Positions 1 to 6,247 of a stretch of 6,610 nt of DNA are shown here, in pieces. The stretch is from Mycobacterium sp. (GTDB lineage Bacteria > Actinomycetota > Actinomycetes > Mycobacteriales > Mycobacteriaceae). Each line of letters starts with the position of its first letter. Within the stretch, counting starts at the first letter, position 1. The position numbers were made by a program, and so were the translations under genes. The stretch spans positions 1 through 6,610 of the forward strand of contig JAHFVB010000293.1 of the NCBI GenBank assembly GCA_023264755.1, in the 5' to 3' direction. The notes under the pieces were generated by a model, which searched no databases, was not told the origin of the DNA, and saw only the letters and a program-made list of their open reading frames with translations.

Positions 1-35
1 CCTGCGCCGTCGACGCCCTCGATCGCGATGAGCAC
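1..35 (-). CDS. tmk: Thymidylate kinase, 5' end only (cut by window edge)
   Basis: Only the first 11 codons and part of the 12th are present. Read on the minus strand from the GTG at 35-33 they give MLIAIEGVDGAG, the N-terminal beta strand and start of the P-loop of mycobacterial thymidylate kinase, which phosphorylates dTMP to dTDP using ATP. A GAGAGG ribosome binding site (complement of 43-48) lies 7 bases before the GTG and supports this start. In M. tuberculosis tmk (Rv3247c) directly follows sahH (Rv3248c). Here about 3.5 kb intervenes, so tmk must have its own promoter in the gap to the right or be reached from elsewhere. The call rests on a short but highly characteristic peptide plus synteny. 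Confidence 0.85.
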   Translation of the reverse strand, partial: MLIAIEGVDGA

Positions 36-186
36 GCTCTCACCTCTCCCGGGTCACCCCGCTCCTGCCGTCCGGCGAGCGTAACTGGTGCGCCGGAGGG
101 CCCTTTTCCCTCGATAGGCTGGGTCGACAATCCGGCGTTTCGCACCGTCGCCAACGTCGCTCGGGTTTCAGCGCTGGGGGTGCGGG
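36..186. promoter_or_regulatory. Divergent intergenic region between tmk and the WXG100 operon
   Basis: These 151 bases contain no convincing gene and separate two divergently read genes, so promoters for both are expected here. On the plus strand TAGGCT (115-120) fits the loose mycobacterial -10 pattern TANNNT, but no clear -35 accompanies it and it lies 66 bases from the GTG at 187. The heptamer TCCGGCG occurs at 71-77 and 131-137 and in inverted form at 91-97, so a 7-bp stem between 91-97 and 131-137 is possible. None of these elements is strong enough to name a specific site. Confidence 0.35.
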
Positions 187-585
187 GTGAGCCAGTCCGT
201 AGACGTCGTCGTATCGGACCTGCACGCGGCTTCGGCTCGGCTCGCCGATGCGGCGCAGCGGCTTCGGGACGGGTTGTCGGGCGTGGACGCCGAAACCCAC
301 GGGTTGCTGGGCTCTGGGTGGAAGGGCGGGGCGGCCTCGGCCTTCGGCGCGGCCTGGAACCAATGGCACGGCGGAGCAGAGCAAGTCGTTCAAGCCCTGC
401 AGCGGATGTCCGAGCTGTTGGAGCTAGCCGGCAAGGAGTATGCCAAGACCGACGAGCAGGCCGCAGGTGCGCTCGGCTCGTCGGCATCTAGAGGGAGCGT
501 GGTGTCAATCAGACGAACGGGGTTCGGGGAACTGCCATCATCGGCGCACATGACCGACGCGTGTTGGATCCCTCAAGGCAACTGA
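187..585 (+). CDS. WXG100-family type VII (ESX) secretion substrate with C-terminal extension
   Basis: This 132-aa protein begins with a GTG. Residues 1-97 match the WXG100 helical hairpin: an amphipathic first helix (about 4-32), the turn motif W45-K46-G47, a second helix (about 50-88), and the ESX export signal YxxxD at Y85-AKT-D89. Such proteins are exported by ESX systems, usually as helical dimers, and in toxin loci they act as partners or N-terminal targeting domains of secreted effectors. Family members are typically about 100 aa. Here about 32 extra residues follow A100, ending in ACWIPQGN, with no resemblance to a WXG helix. No second Esx partner is in view. The stop overlaps the next start by one base (TGATG, 583-587), so it heads a translationally coupled operon. 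The ribosome binding site is poor (G-rich stretch at 175-179). The family assignment is good; which ESX system exports it is not visible. Confidence 0.82.
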   Translation: MSQSVDVVVSDLHAASARLADAAQRLRDGLSGVDAETHGLLGSGWKGGAASAFGAAWNQWHGGAEQVVQALQRMSELLELAGKEYAKTDEQAAGALGSSASRGSVVSIRRTGFGELPSSAHMTDACWIPQGN

Positions 586-1001
586 TGACTGAGATACCGA
601 TCACCGGAGCATTCGCCGAGTATCTCGGACAGCGATTTCGGATACTGTTCGGCGGCGACGACTGGGTGGCCTTGAGCGCAACGCCGGAGACCGACATTCC
701 CGACGCATTTGCGCGCGGCGAGTCGTCACCCGCTGGCCGAGGACACCACGAACCCTGGGCAAAGGTTCCCAGGCGATCCCTTGCCGGCGTGATCGACGTC
801 GTCGTGTCGGCAACGATTGCAGGGCAACACGTCTCCTTGCGACGACGATTGTCAGATGGCCGCATAGCAGTCGAGTTCGTGGGCCCTCCTGCGGTCGCTC
901 GTCGGCTTGGCTTGGACGGTGACCAATACATGGGTTGGACGGGGCTATTTGCACCTGAGGAACTCGACCACATCCAAGTAGAGGAAATTCGCCGTGCCTG
1001 A
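585..1001 (+). CDS. Hypothetical protein, 138 aa, possible immunity-like protein
   Basis: I do not recognise a named family. The ATG at 585 is preferred over the in-frame GTG at 561 because it overlaps the upstream stop (TGATG) and has AAGG (574-577) seven bases ahead. The protein is soluble-looking, with no signal peptide or membrane segment. It appears to have an N-terminal part (residues 8-45), a proline/arginine-rich linker (46-65), a beta-rich stretch (69-100), and a C-terminal part ending in the acidic motif PEELDHIQVEE (124-134). Residues 6-134 can be aligned by eye with residues 10-130 of the protein encoded at 1150-2121, most clearly at RRLGLDGDQYMGWTG against CRLPGMERPDKYEVMGT. Position just after a WXG100 gene suggests an immunity protein for a type VII effector, but this is inference from layout. 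Its stop overlaps the next start by 8 bases. Confidence 0.72.
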   Translation: MTEIPITGAFAEYLGQRFRILFGGDDWVALSATPETDIPDAFARGESSPAGRGHHEPWAKVPRRSLAGVIDVVVSATIAGQHVSLRRRLSDGRIAVEFVGPPAVARRLGLDGDQYMGWTGLFAPEELDHIQVEEIRRA

Positions 1002-1149
1002 CCGAACGGTGTTGCAGAAGTTGCCTTCTGCGCCGATCGCCGCCGAGCTCGTCGAACCCGAGGTCAAAGAGGTAGTCGCCGAGGTCACCCGCTTGGCCAA
1101 CCTGCGGGGTGTCGAGAATCAACTGGCCACCCCGCTTAGGACGAGGTAG
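994..1149 (+). CDS. Small hypothetical protein, 51 aa, inside the coupled operon
   Basis: This short frame starts at GTG 994, overlapping the last 8 bases of the upstream gene, and ends at TAG 1147-1149 immediately before the next ATG at 1150. It fills the whole gap between two genes. GAGGA (981-985) lies 8 bases before the GTG, the best ribosome binding site in the operon. By hand count 40 of 51 codons end in G or C, consistent with coding in a high-GC genome. The product begins MPDRTVLQKLPSAP and has a charged, helix-prone middle (about residues 17-40, containing ELVEPEVKEVV) and a basic tail (TPLRTR). No signal peptide, membrane helix or Cys pair is visible. It could be a true small protein or a remnant N-terminus of a larger gene; I do not recognise it. 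Confidence 0.6.
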   Translation: MPDRTVLQKLPSAPIAAELVEPEVKEVVAEVTRLANLRGVENQLATPLRTR

Positions 1150-2121
1150 ATGGACAACTCTGCGCATGGAATTCGGGCCAGCGGCGAGTACGCCACCCAC
1201 AACGGGCGCAACTACCTCGGATACCCGATGCGGGATCGGGTGCTCCTGCTGTCCGATGACGACCCGCTCCCCACGGGATTCGAGCTGTCCTCCACGACCT
1301 GGGTGCGGGGTGAAGCAATCGTCCCGATGACAGAGGTAGCGCGCACCTTCAGGGTTCGAACGACGGCTACCTGGCACGGACATCGCTTCGAGATCGGCAT
1401 CATCGTTGGCGAGCTCGCGAACGTCACCTATCTCGGGGTCGACTTCGACCAGGTCTGCCGACTGCCGGGCATGGAACGACCCGACAAGTACGAAGTGATG
1501 GGGACGATTCCGGTGTCGGAATTGTCGGAAGTCGAAGAGGGCGAAGAGGTAAGCGGTCACCCGGCCGACTTCGCCGAAGCGCTGCGGTCACGAATGCGCA
1601 GAGGGCATGGCCTATCTCGGCCCTACGCCCGCAAGTGGGAGGTCGGCGGCTGCGAGGCCATCGCCAGCCTGCGGGACTACCCCTACGAAGGATTGCTCGT
1701 GCTGGGAAAAGGGCTGTCGGAGTTGCGCTTTACCGTGTTCGCCGTTGCCGACAGACTGATCATCGATTCCTCCCCGAGGGCCTTCTGGGTAGCCGCGAAT
1801 CGCAGCATTCCGGGTGACGGTCCTCCCGATGCCTACCTGATCGGCTGGGATGCGCACCGAAGCACCGGCTACGTCGGAGACGCGCCGGAAGTACTGGTCG
1901 AGATGTTGGAGAAGATGGACTCTGGCTCTCGAAGGCCACCAGTCTCCAACGAGCTACAAGTCGGATTCCCAGGCCTGGCTGCCTCGGCGAGAACCTATGT
2001 CGGTAGTTGGCAATGGAACGTGCACGGCGAGGCGACCGACGACGAATTCATCGAACGTGCCTCCGCTGCAACGCTGGCCGCCATCGCGGCGAAGGAGGCT
2101 CGAGCTGCCGGGCCCGAGTAG
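1150..2121 (+). CDS. Hypothetical two-domain protein, 323 aa, N-domain paralogous to the 138-aa protein
   Basis: ATG 1150 directly follows the upstream stop and has AGGA (1138-1141) 8 bases ahead. No signal peptide or membrane segment is visible, so a cytoplasmic role is likely. Residues 10-130 resemble the 138-aa protein encoded at 585-1001, sharing a beta-rich core (66-96) and the end pattern RLPGMERPDKYEVMGT...SELSEVEE (104-130). Residues 138-260 form a second alpha/beta unit, with a helix at 140-151, then W163 and a hydrophobic stretch (181-205), then DAYLIGWD (227-234) and a helix at 246-256. Residues 261-323 form a tail with an aromatic stretch (WQWN, 287-290) and an Ala-rich helical end. 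I do not know a named family for either half. It may be an immunity-type protein with an added domain. It is the last gene of the plus-strand operon and converges on the lipase gene 37 bases on. Confidence 0.82.
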   Translation: MDNSAHGIRASGEYATHNGRNYLGYPMRDRVLLLSDDDPLPTGFELSSTTWVRGEAIVPMTEVARTFRVRTTATWHGHRFEIGIIVGELANVTYLGVDFDQVCRLPGMERPDKYEVMGTIPVSELSEVEEGEEVSGHPADFAEALRSRMRRGHGLSRPYARKWEVGGCEAIASLRDYPYEGLLVLGKGLSELRFTVFAVADRLIIDSSPRAFWVAANRSIPGDGPPDAYLIGWDAHRSTGYVGDAPEVLVEMLEKMDSGSRRPPVSNELQVGFPGLAASARTYVGSWQWNVHGEATDDEFIERASAATLAAIAAKEARAAGPE

Positions 2122-2158
2122 CCACGAACCAACGGGAAATCGACCGCGCGGGCCCGCC

Positions 2159-3478
2159 CTAGAACTCCCCGCAGTTCGGCGTCGTCGGCACCCCGTTGAA
2201 GCGGTCGGCAATCCACTGCATGGCCCGCTCCCCGTCGACCAGCATCGGCAGGGCGTGGTTCACGACGAGCTTGTTCATGAACGGCGGTTCCTCGTTGGTC
2301 CAGAACTGCACGTCGGCCCCCTGGGCACACCAGTCGCGCCCCAGTTGGTTCGCGGCCGTCCACGGCACCAACGGGTCGTACCGGTTGCTCAGGATCATCA
2401 CTGGCGCATTGGGTTTGTAGCGGCCGAGGCGCTGCAGGTCGAACCACGACTTGAACGGCTCCTCGTCGACCAGCTGGTTGATGTCCTCGGTGAAGTACGG
2501 CTGCAAGTGTCGGAACATGAACTTCGCGATCGTCTCGGCGATGCACTGGTCCTGAACCTTGTCGAGCAAGTCGGCGCCGCGCGGGGTGAGCTTCGATCGG
2601 ATGGCGTCCGCGAACTCGGGATAGCTGGTGATGACGGAGTTCAGCGCGTAACCCACCACTCCGACCAACGCACTGCCGTCGGCATAGGGAAAGAGCTCCT
2701 TCAGGTCCGCCGGCGGCGCCCCCGCGTAGGTGCCGACCACGTGCAAGTCCGGCGCGTACGACGGCGCCAATTCGGCGGCACTGGCAGCCGCTCCCCCGCC
2801 TTGCGAGTAGCCCCAAAAAGCCAACGGCCCATGCGGATTCAACGATGTGCCGGGTAGTCGCTGCGCCGCTCTGCCCGCGTCGATCATGGCGTTGCCCTCG
2901 GCGACGCGATTGACGTAGGTGTGCAGCCCGGGCGTCCCGAGCCCCTGATAGTCGGTCATGACGACGGCGAATCCGCGCGCCACCATGGTCGCGACGAACA
3001 TCTCCTCGTAGTTGAATCCGAAGTCCAAATAGGGCGACCAGTGAATGCCCTGGTTGAACTGTCGCGACGGCGCACACTGGTCGCCTTGCCCCTGGGTGCC
3101 TGGTCCGTAGACGATCAACGGCCGCGGGCCCTGCCCAGGCCAGTCGTTGAACGGCTCGAAGTAGGTGCCCGTCACCGCCATTGGGTTTCCGCGAGCATCG
3201 GTGCTGCGGTACATGATTCGCGTGCCGGTCGCCATGATGGCGCCGAGTTGGCCCGACGGCTCCAGCACCAGTCGAGAGGGCTCGGTGCGAATCAGTTCAC
3301 CCGGCCGACCAGGAGGTAGCGGTTCGGGTGGGGTGTAGAACTCGGTGTATCGGTCCTCGTTGAAGTACGGATCGTGTGCGTCATGCGTGGGATCCGGGTC
3401 AGCATGCGCCGCGACGGGGGCGAAAAACGTTGCTACCAAGGCCAACACGACGATGAATGCGCTCCGAGCCCCAGTCAC
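2159..3478 (-). CDS. Secreted lipase/esterase, LIP (secretory lipase) family
   Basis: This 439-aa alpha/beta-hydrolase is probably exported by Sec and hydrolyses ester bonds of lipids or acylglycerols outside the cytoplasm. The N-terminus has few charges, a hydrophobic core (residues 7-22) and an Ala-x-Ala site near 24-26 (AHA before DPDP), a good signal peptide. The nucleophile elbow is G223-Y-S225-Q-G227 followed by GG. Likely acid and base are D368 in SNRYDPLVPW and H408 in VVNHALPM, in the order expected for the LIP family related to Candida secretory lipases. C135, C312, C384 and C436 could form disulfides. Length is normal for the family. The GTG start at 3478-3476 keeps the signal peptide intact but lacks a Shine-Dalgarno sequence. 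It is a single-gene unit, isolated by the sahH terminator upstream and by a convergent gene downstream. Substrate is not predictable; mycobacteria carry many such lipases. Confidence 0.93.
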   Translation of the reverse strand: MTGARSAFIVVLALVATFFAPVAAHADPDPTHDAHDPYFNEDRYTEFYTPPEPLPPGRPGELIRTEPSRLVLEPSGQLGAIMATGTRIMYRSTDARGNPMAVTGTYFEPFNDWPGQGPRPLIVYGPGTQGQGDQCAPSRQFNQGIHWSPYLDFGFNYEEMFVATMVARGFAVVMTDYQGLGTPGLHTYVNRVAEGNAMIDAGRAAQRLPGTSLNPHGPLAFWGYSQGGGAAASAAELAPSYAPDLHVVGTYAGAPPADLKELFPYADGSALVGVVGYALNSVITSYPEFADAIRSKLTPRGADLLDKVQDQCIAETIAKFMFRHLQPYFTEDINQLVDEEPFKSWFDLQRLGRYKPNAPVMILSNRYDPLVPWTAANQLGRDWCAQGADVQFWTNEEPPFMNKLVVNHALPMLVDGERAMQWIADRFNGVPTTPNCGEF

Positions 3479-3484
3479 TACCCG

Positions 3485-3490
3485 ACAGTA
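3485..3490 (-). promoter_or_regulatory. Candidate -10 element for a leaderless lipase transcript
   Basis: On the minus strand TACTGT fits the mycobacterial -10 pattern TANNNT and ends exactly 6 bases before the lipase GTG, where transcription would begin at or next to the start codon. There is no Shine-Dalgarno sequence in front of the GTG, as expected for a leaderless mRNA, a class common in mycobacteria. The six bases 17 upstream (GCAGAA) do not resemble TTGACA, so support comes only from the -10 and its spacing. Confidence 0.4.
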
Positions 3491-3580
3491 ACATGTGCAT
3501 ACGGGCCTTCTGCCGAATCGAGAGTGCCATTCTTGCCGCCGCCCGCGACGCCATCCAGCGACGGGCCCATACGACAGAAA

Positions 3581-3612
3581 CGACGGCCCCCGGCATGTGC
3601 CGGGGGCCGTCG
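3581..3612 (-). terminator. Rho-independent terminator of sahH
   Basis: A perfect inverted repeat, GACGGCCCCCGGCA at 3582-3595 and its complement at 3598-3611, extends one more pair outward (3581/3612). In RNA it gives a GC-rich stem of about 14 bp with an ATGT-type tetraloop. In the sahH reading direction it starts 18 bases past the sahH stop and is followed by TTTCTGTCGT, a short T-rich tract. It should stop transcription coming from sahH and insulate the lipase gene. Confidence 0.9.
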
Positions 3613-3630
3613 CTTCAGTAGTTCAGTACG

Positions 3631-5093
<1,463 letters not shown>

Positions 5094-5097
<4 letters not shown>

Positions 5098-5123
5098 ATA
5101 GAGCCCCTTATTTCGTTCGTCAT
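5094..5123 (-). other. Candidate 9-codon upstream ORF overlapping the sahH start
   Basis: On the minus strand an ATG at 5123-5121 opens a frame reading MTNEIRGSI, whose TGA (5096-5094) overlaps the sahH ATG in the arrangement ATGA. The sahH ribosome binding site lies inside it. Ribosomes ending here would sit on the sahH start, so translational coupling is conceivable. The uORF has only a weak purine stretch (GGGCAAGAA) ahead of it, and a frame this short can arise by chance. Confidence 0.3.
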
Positions 5124-5206
5124 TTCTTGCCCATGAGCGCACAGGATTGCGCTAGCGACACCCATAGCCTGCGGGCTCGCGGGACAGGCGCTTGGCGCTC
5201 TGACAG
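5098..5206 (-). promoter_or_regulatory. sahH leader: ribosome binding site and probable promoter region
   Basis: This 109-base gap lies between the alkX stop and the sahH ATG. AAGGGG (complement of 5104-5109) lies six bases before the ATG and fixes the sahH start. A weak inverted repeat, AGCGC at 5136-5140 with GCGCT at 5149-5153, could form a 5-bp hairpin in the leader. I see no clear -10/-35 pair, and nothing that matches the SAH or SAM riboswitch cores I know. Confidence 0.5.
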
Positions 5207-5860
5207 CTACGGGGTATCTACCACACCGTAGCGTTCGGCGAACGGCGTCATCAAACGGGCCAGGTCTCTGGCGACGTCGTGATCGGCCTCGGGCGGCATC
5301 GACACGTAGCTCATCGCCAGTCGGACGATGGCCCTGGCCAGCACTCCGGAGTCTTCGTCGCTGGCCCGCACCCAGCTGTTCCTGAACGTCGACGTCAACC
5401 GTTCCGAACAGCGGGTGATGATCGGCGCGCTGTCGGTGGTGATGATCTGCAGCAGGTCGGGCTTGGCGGCCCCGGTGAGCAGGGAGATGACCAGCGGGTC
5501 GGCGGCCGACTCCGCGAAGAACGCGCGGAACCCCTCCAGGAACGCCGCGTAGACGTCGCCGACGTTGCCGACGATCGCGGTGTCGACGGCGTCGACCAGC
5601 CGATCGGCCAGCCGCAGCGCGTAACCCTCCGCCAGTCCTTGGCGCGAGCCGAACTCGTTGTAGATGGTCTGGCGGCTGATGCCGGCCGCCTTGGCGACGT
5701 CGGACAACGTGATGGACGACCAGTCGCGGGCCAGCAGCATGTCGCGCATCCCGTCGAGGATCGCGTCGCGCAGCAACACCCGCGAGGCTTCGGCGTACGG
5801 CACGCGTGGTGCCGTACGCCGCTCGGTCGATCCGCCCATAGCCGCGAGACTAGCGCTCAT
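5207..5860 (-). CDS. alkX: TetR-family repressor of the alkB operon
   Basis: This 217-aa regulator has the TetR N-terminal helix-turn-helix at about residues 33-80: DAILDGMRDMLL, then ITLSDVAKAAGISRQTIYNEF (50-70), the signature recognition region, then GSRQGLAEGY. The remaining 140 residues are all-helical, as in TetR ligand-binding/dimer domains, and would bind an inducer such as a fatty acid or alkane derivative. It is the fourth gene of alkB-rubA-rubB-alkX, where the M. tuberculosis counterpart is Rv3249c; that position and family indicate self-regulated repression of alkane oxidation. The ATG at 5860 is 27 bases after the rubB stop, with only a GGGAA purine run close ahead. ATG at 5839 (Met8) is an alternative start without a better site. 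A perfect 13-bp inverted repeat covers codons 14-24. Any operator ahead of alkB lies outside the window. Confidence 0.92.
   Translation of the reverse strand: MSASLAAMGGSTERRTAPRVPYAEASRVLLRDAILDGMRDMLLARDWSSITLSDVAKAAGISRQTIYNEFGSRQGLAEGYALRLADRLVDAVDTAIVGNVGDVYAAFLEGFRAFFAESAADPLVISLLTGAAKPDLLQIITTDSAPIITRCSERLTSTFRNSWVRASDEDSGVLARAIVRLAMSYVSMPPEADHDVARDLARLMTPFAERYGVVDTP
5791..5821. repeat. Perfect 13-bp inverted repeat inside the alkX 5' coding region
   Basis: CGGCGTACGGCAC at 5791-5803 and its exact complement GTGCCGTACGCCG at 5809-5821 are separated by five bases (GCGTG). Each arm contains the small palindrome CGTACG. As DNA it has the size and symmetry of a TetR-type operator; as RNA it makes a stable 13-bp hairpin about 40 bases into the alkX message. 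It encodes the poorly constrained segment (codons 14-24) before the helix-turn-helix. The repeat is certain; its function is not. Confidence 0.93.
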
Positions 5861-5887
5861 TTCCCGTCGCTTCGCTCGCTTGGCCGC

Positions 5888-6076
5888 TCACGGACGCGCT
5901 ATCTCGACCATCTCGAAGTCCTCCTTGGCCGCGCCGCAGTCGGGGCAGCTCCAGTCGTCGGGAATGTCGTCCCAGCGGGTGCCGGGGGCGATGCCGTCCT
6001 CGGGCCACCCCTTGGCCTCGTCGTATTCGAACCCGCACTGCACGCAGACGAACAGCTTGTAGTCCTCCGAGCTCAT
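5888..6076 (-). CDS. rubB: Rubredoxin, electron donor to AlkB (AlkG2-type)
   Basis: This 62-aa cytoplasmic iron protein has one Fe(SCys)4 site formed by C11-VQ-C14-G and C44-PD-C47-G, with the rubredoxin core residues Y17, P25-G28, W35 and W42. It passes electrons from an NADH-dependent rubredoxin reductase to the alkane hydroxylase. The second knuckle reads [11 protein letters not shown] with no extra Arg, the pattern described for AlkG2-type rubredoxins that can support AlkB. The ATG at 6076 directly follows the rubA stop (TAGATG), and GGGAG at the end of rubA supplies its ribosome binding site, so the two are translationally coupled. It matches M. tuberculosis Rv3250c closely. The reductase gene is not in the window. 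Confidence 0.96.
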   Translation of the reverse strand: MSSEDYKLFVCVQCGFEYDEAKGWPEDGIAPGTRWDDIPDDWSCPDCGAAKEDFEMVEIARP

Positions 6077-6247
6077 CTACTTGCTCCCGATCTCTTCGAA
6101 GTCGACCTTCTCGCGGACGGCGCAATCCGGGCAGCACCAGTCGTCGGGGACCAGCTCCCATTGGGTGCCGGCCGGAAACCCTTCTCGCGGAGCGCCGTTG
6201 GCCTCGTCGTAGACATAGTCGCAGCCGGGGCAGCGGTACGCCGTCAC
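6077..6247 (-). CDS. rubA: Rubredoxin (AlkG1-type), alkane hydroxylase operon
   Basis: This 56-aa rubredoxin starts at GTG 6247-6245, overlapping the alkB stop by four bases (GTGA), and ends at TAG directly before rubB. The iron ligands are C6-PG-C9 and C39-PD-C42; an additional Cys, C38, precedes the second knuckle. Compared with RubB it has one extra residue after the second knuckle (CAVREKVDF), including Arg45, the mark described for AlkG1-type rubredoxins, which in published complementation work could not replace the AlkG2 type as donor to alkane hydroxylase. Its exact role beside AlkB is therefore less clear than that of RubB. It corresponds to M. tuberculosis Rv3251c. The start is fixed by the overlap and the family N-terminus (MTAYRCPGC); the ribosome binding site is weak. 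Confidence 0.96.
   Translation of the reverse strand: MTAYRCPGCDYVYDEANGAPREGFPAGTQWELVPDDWCCPDCAVREKVDFEEIGSK

Noticed and set aside
71..137. TCCGGCG at 71-77 and 131-137 with an inverted copy at 91-97, considered as an operator or attachment site
   Set aside because: Seven GC-rich bases recur easily by chance here, and the copies have no regular spacing relative to a promoter or an integration boundary.
2148..2157. Palindrome GCGGGCCCGC between the convergent 323-aa gene and lipase gene, considered as a bidirectional terminator
   Set aside because: It is only 10 bases with no room for a loop and no T-tract on either side.
1850..3077. Long overlapping frames on both strands across the end of the 323-aa gene and the lipase gene
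   Set aside because: They overlap the lipase gene, which has a signal peptide and catalytic triad, and their Arg/Pro-rich translations are typical of off-frame reading in GC-rich DNA.
5098..5206. SAH or SAM riboswitch ahead of sahH
   Set aside because: The gene makes one plausible, but only a weak 5-bp hairpin is visible and none of the conserved riboswitch core sequences I know are present.
5866..5880. CGTCGCTTCGCTCGC stretch between rubB and alkX, considered as a repeat element
   Set aside because: Similar GCGAGCGAAGCG strings are common in mycobacterial intergenic DNA, and only one copy is present in the window.
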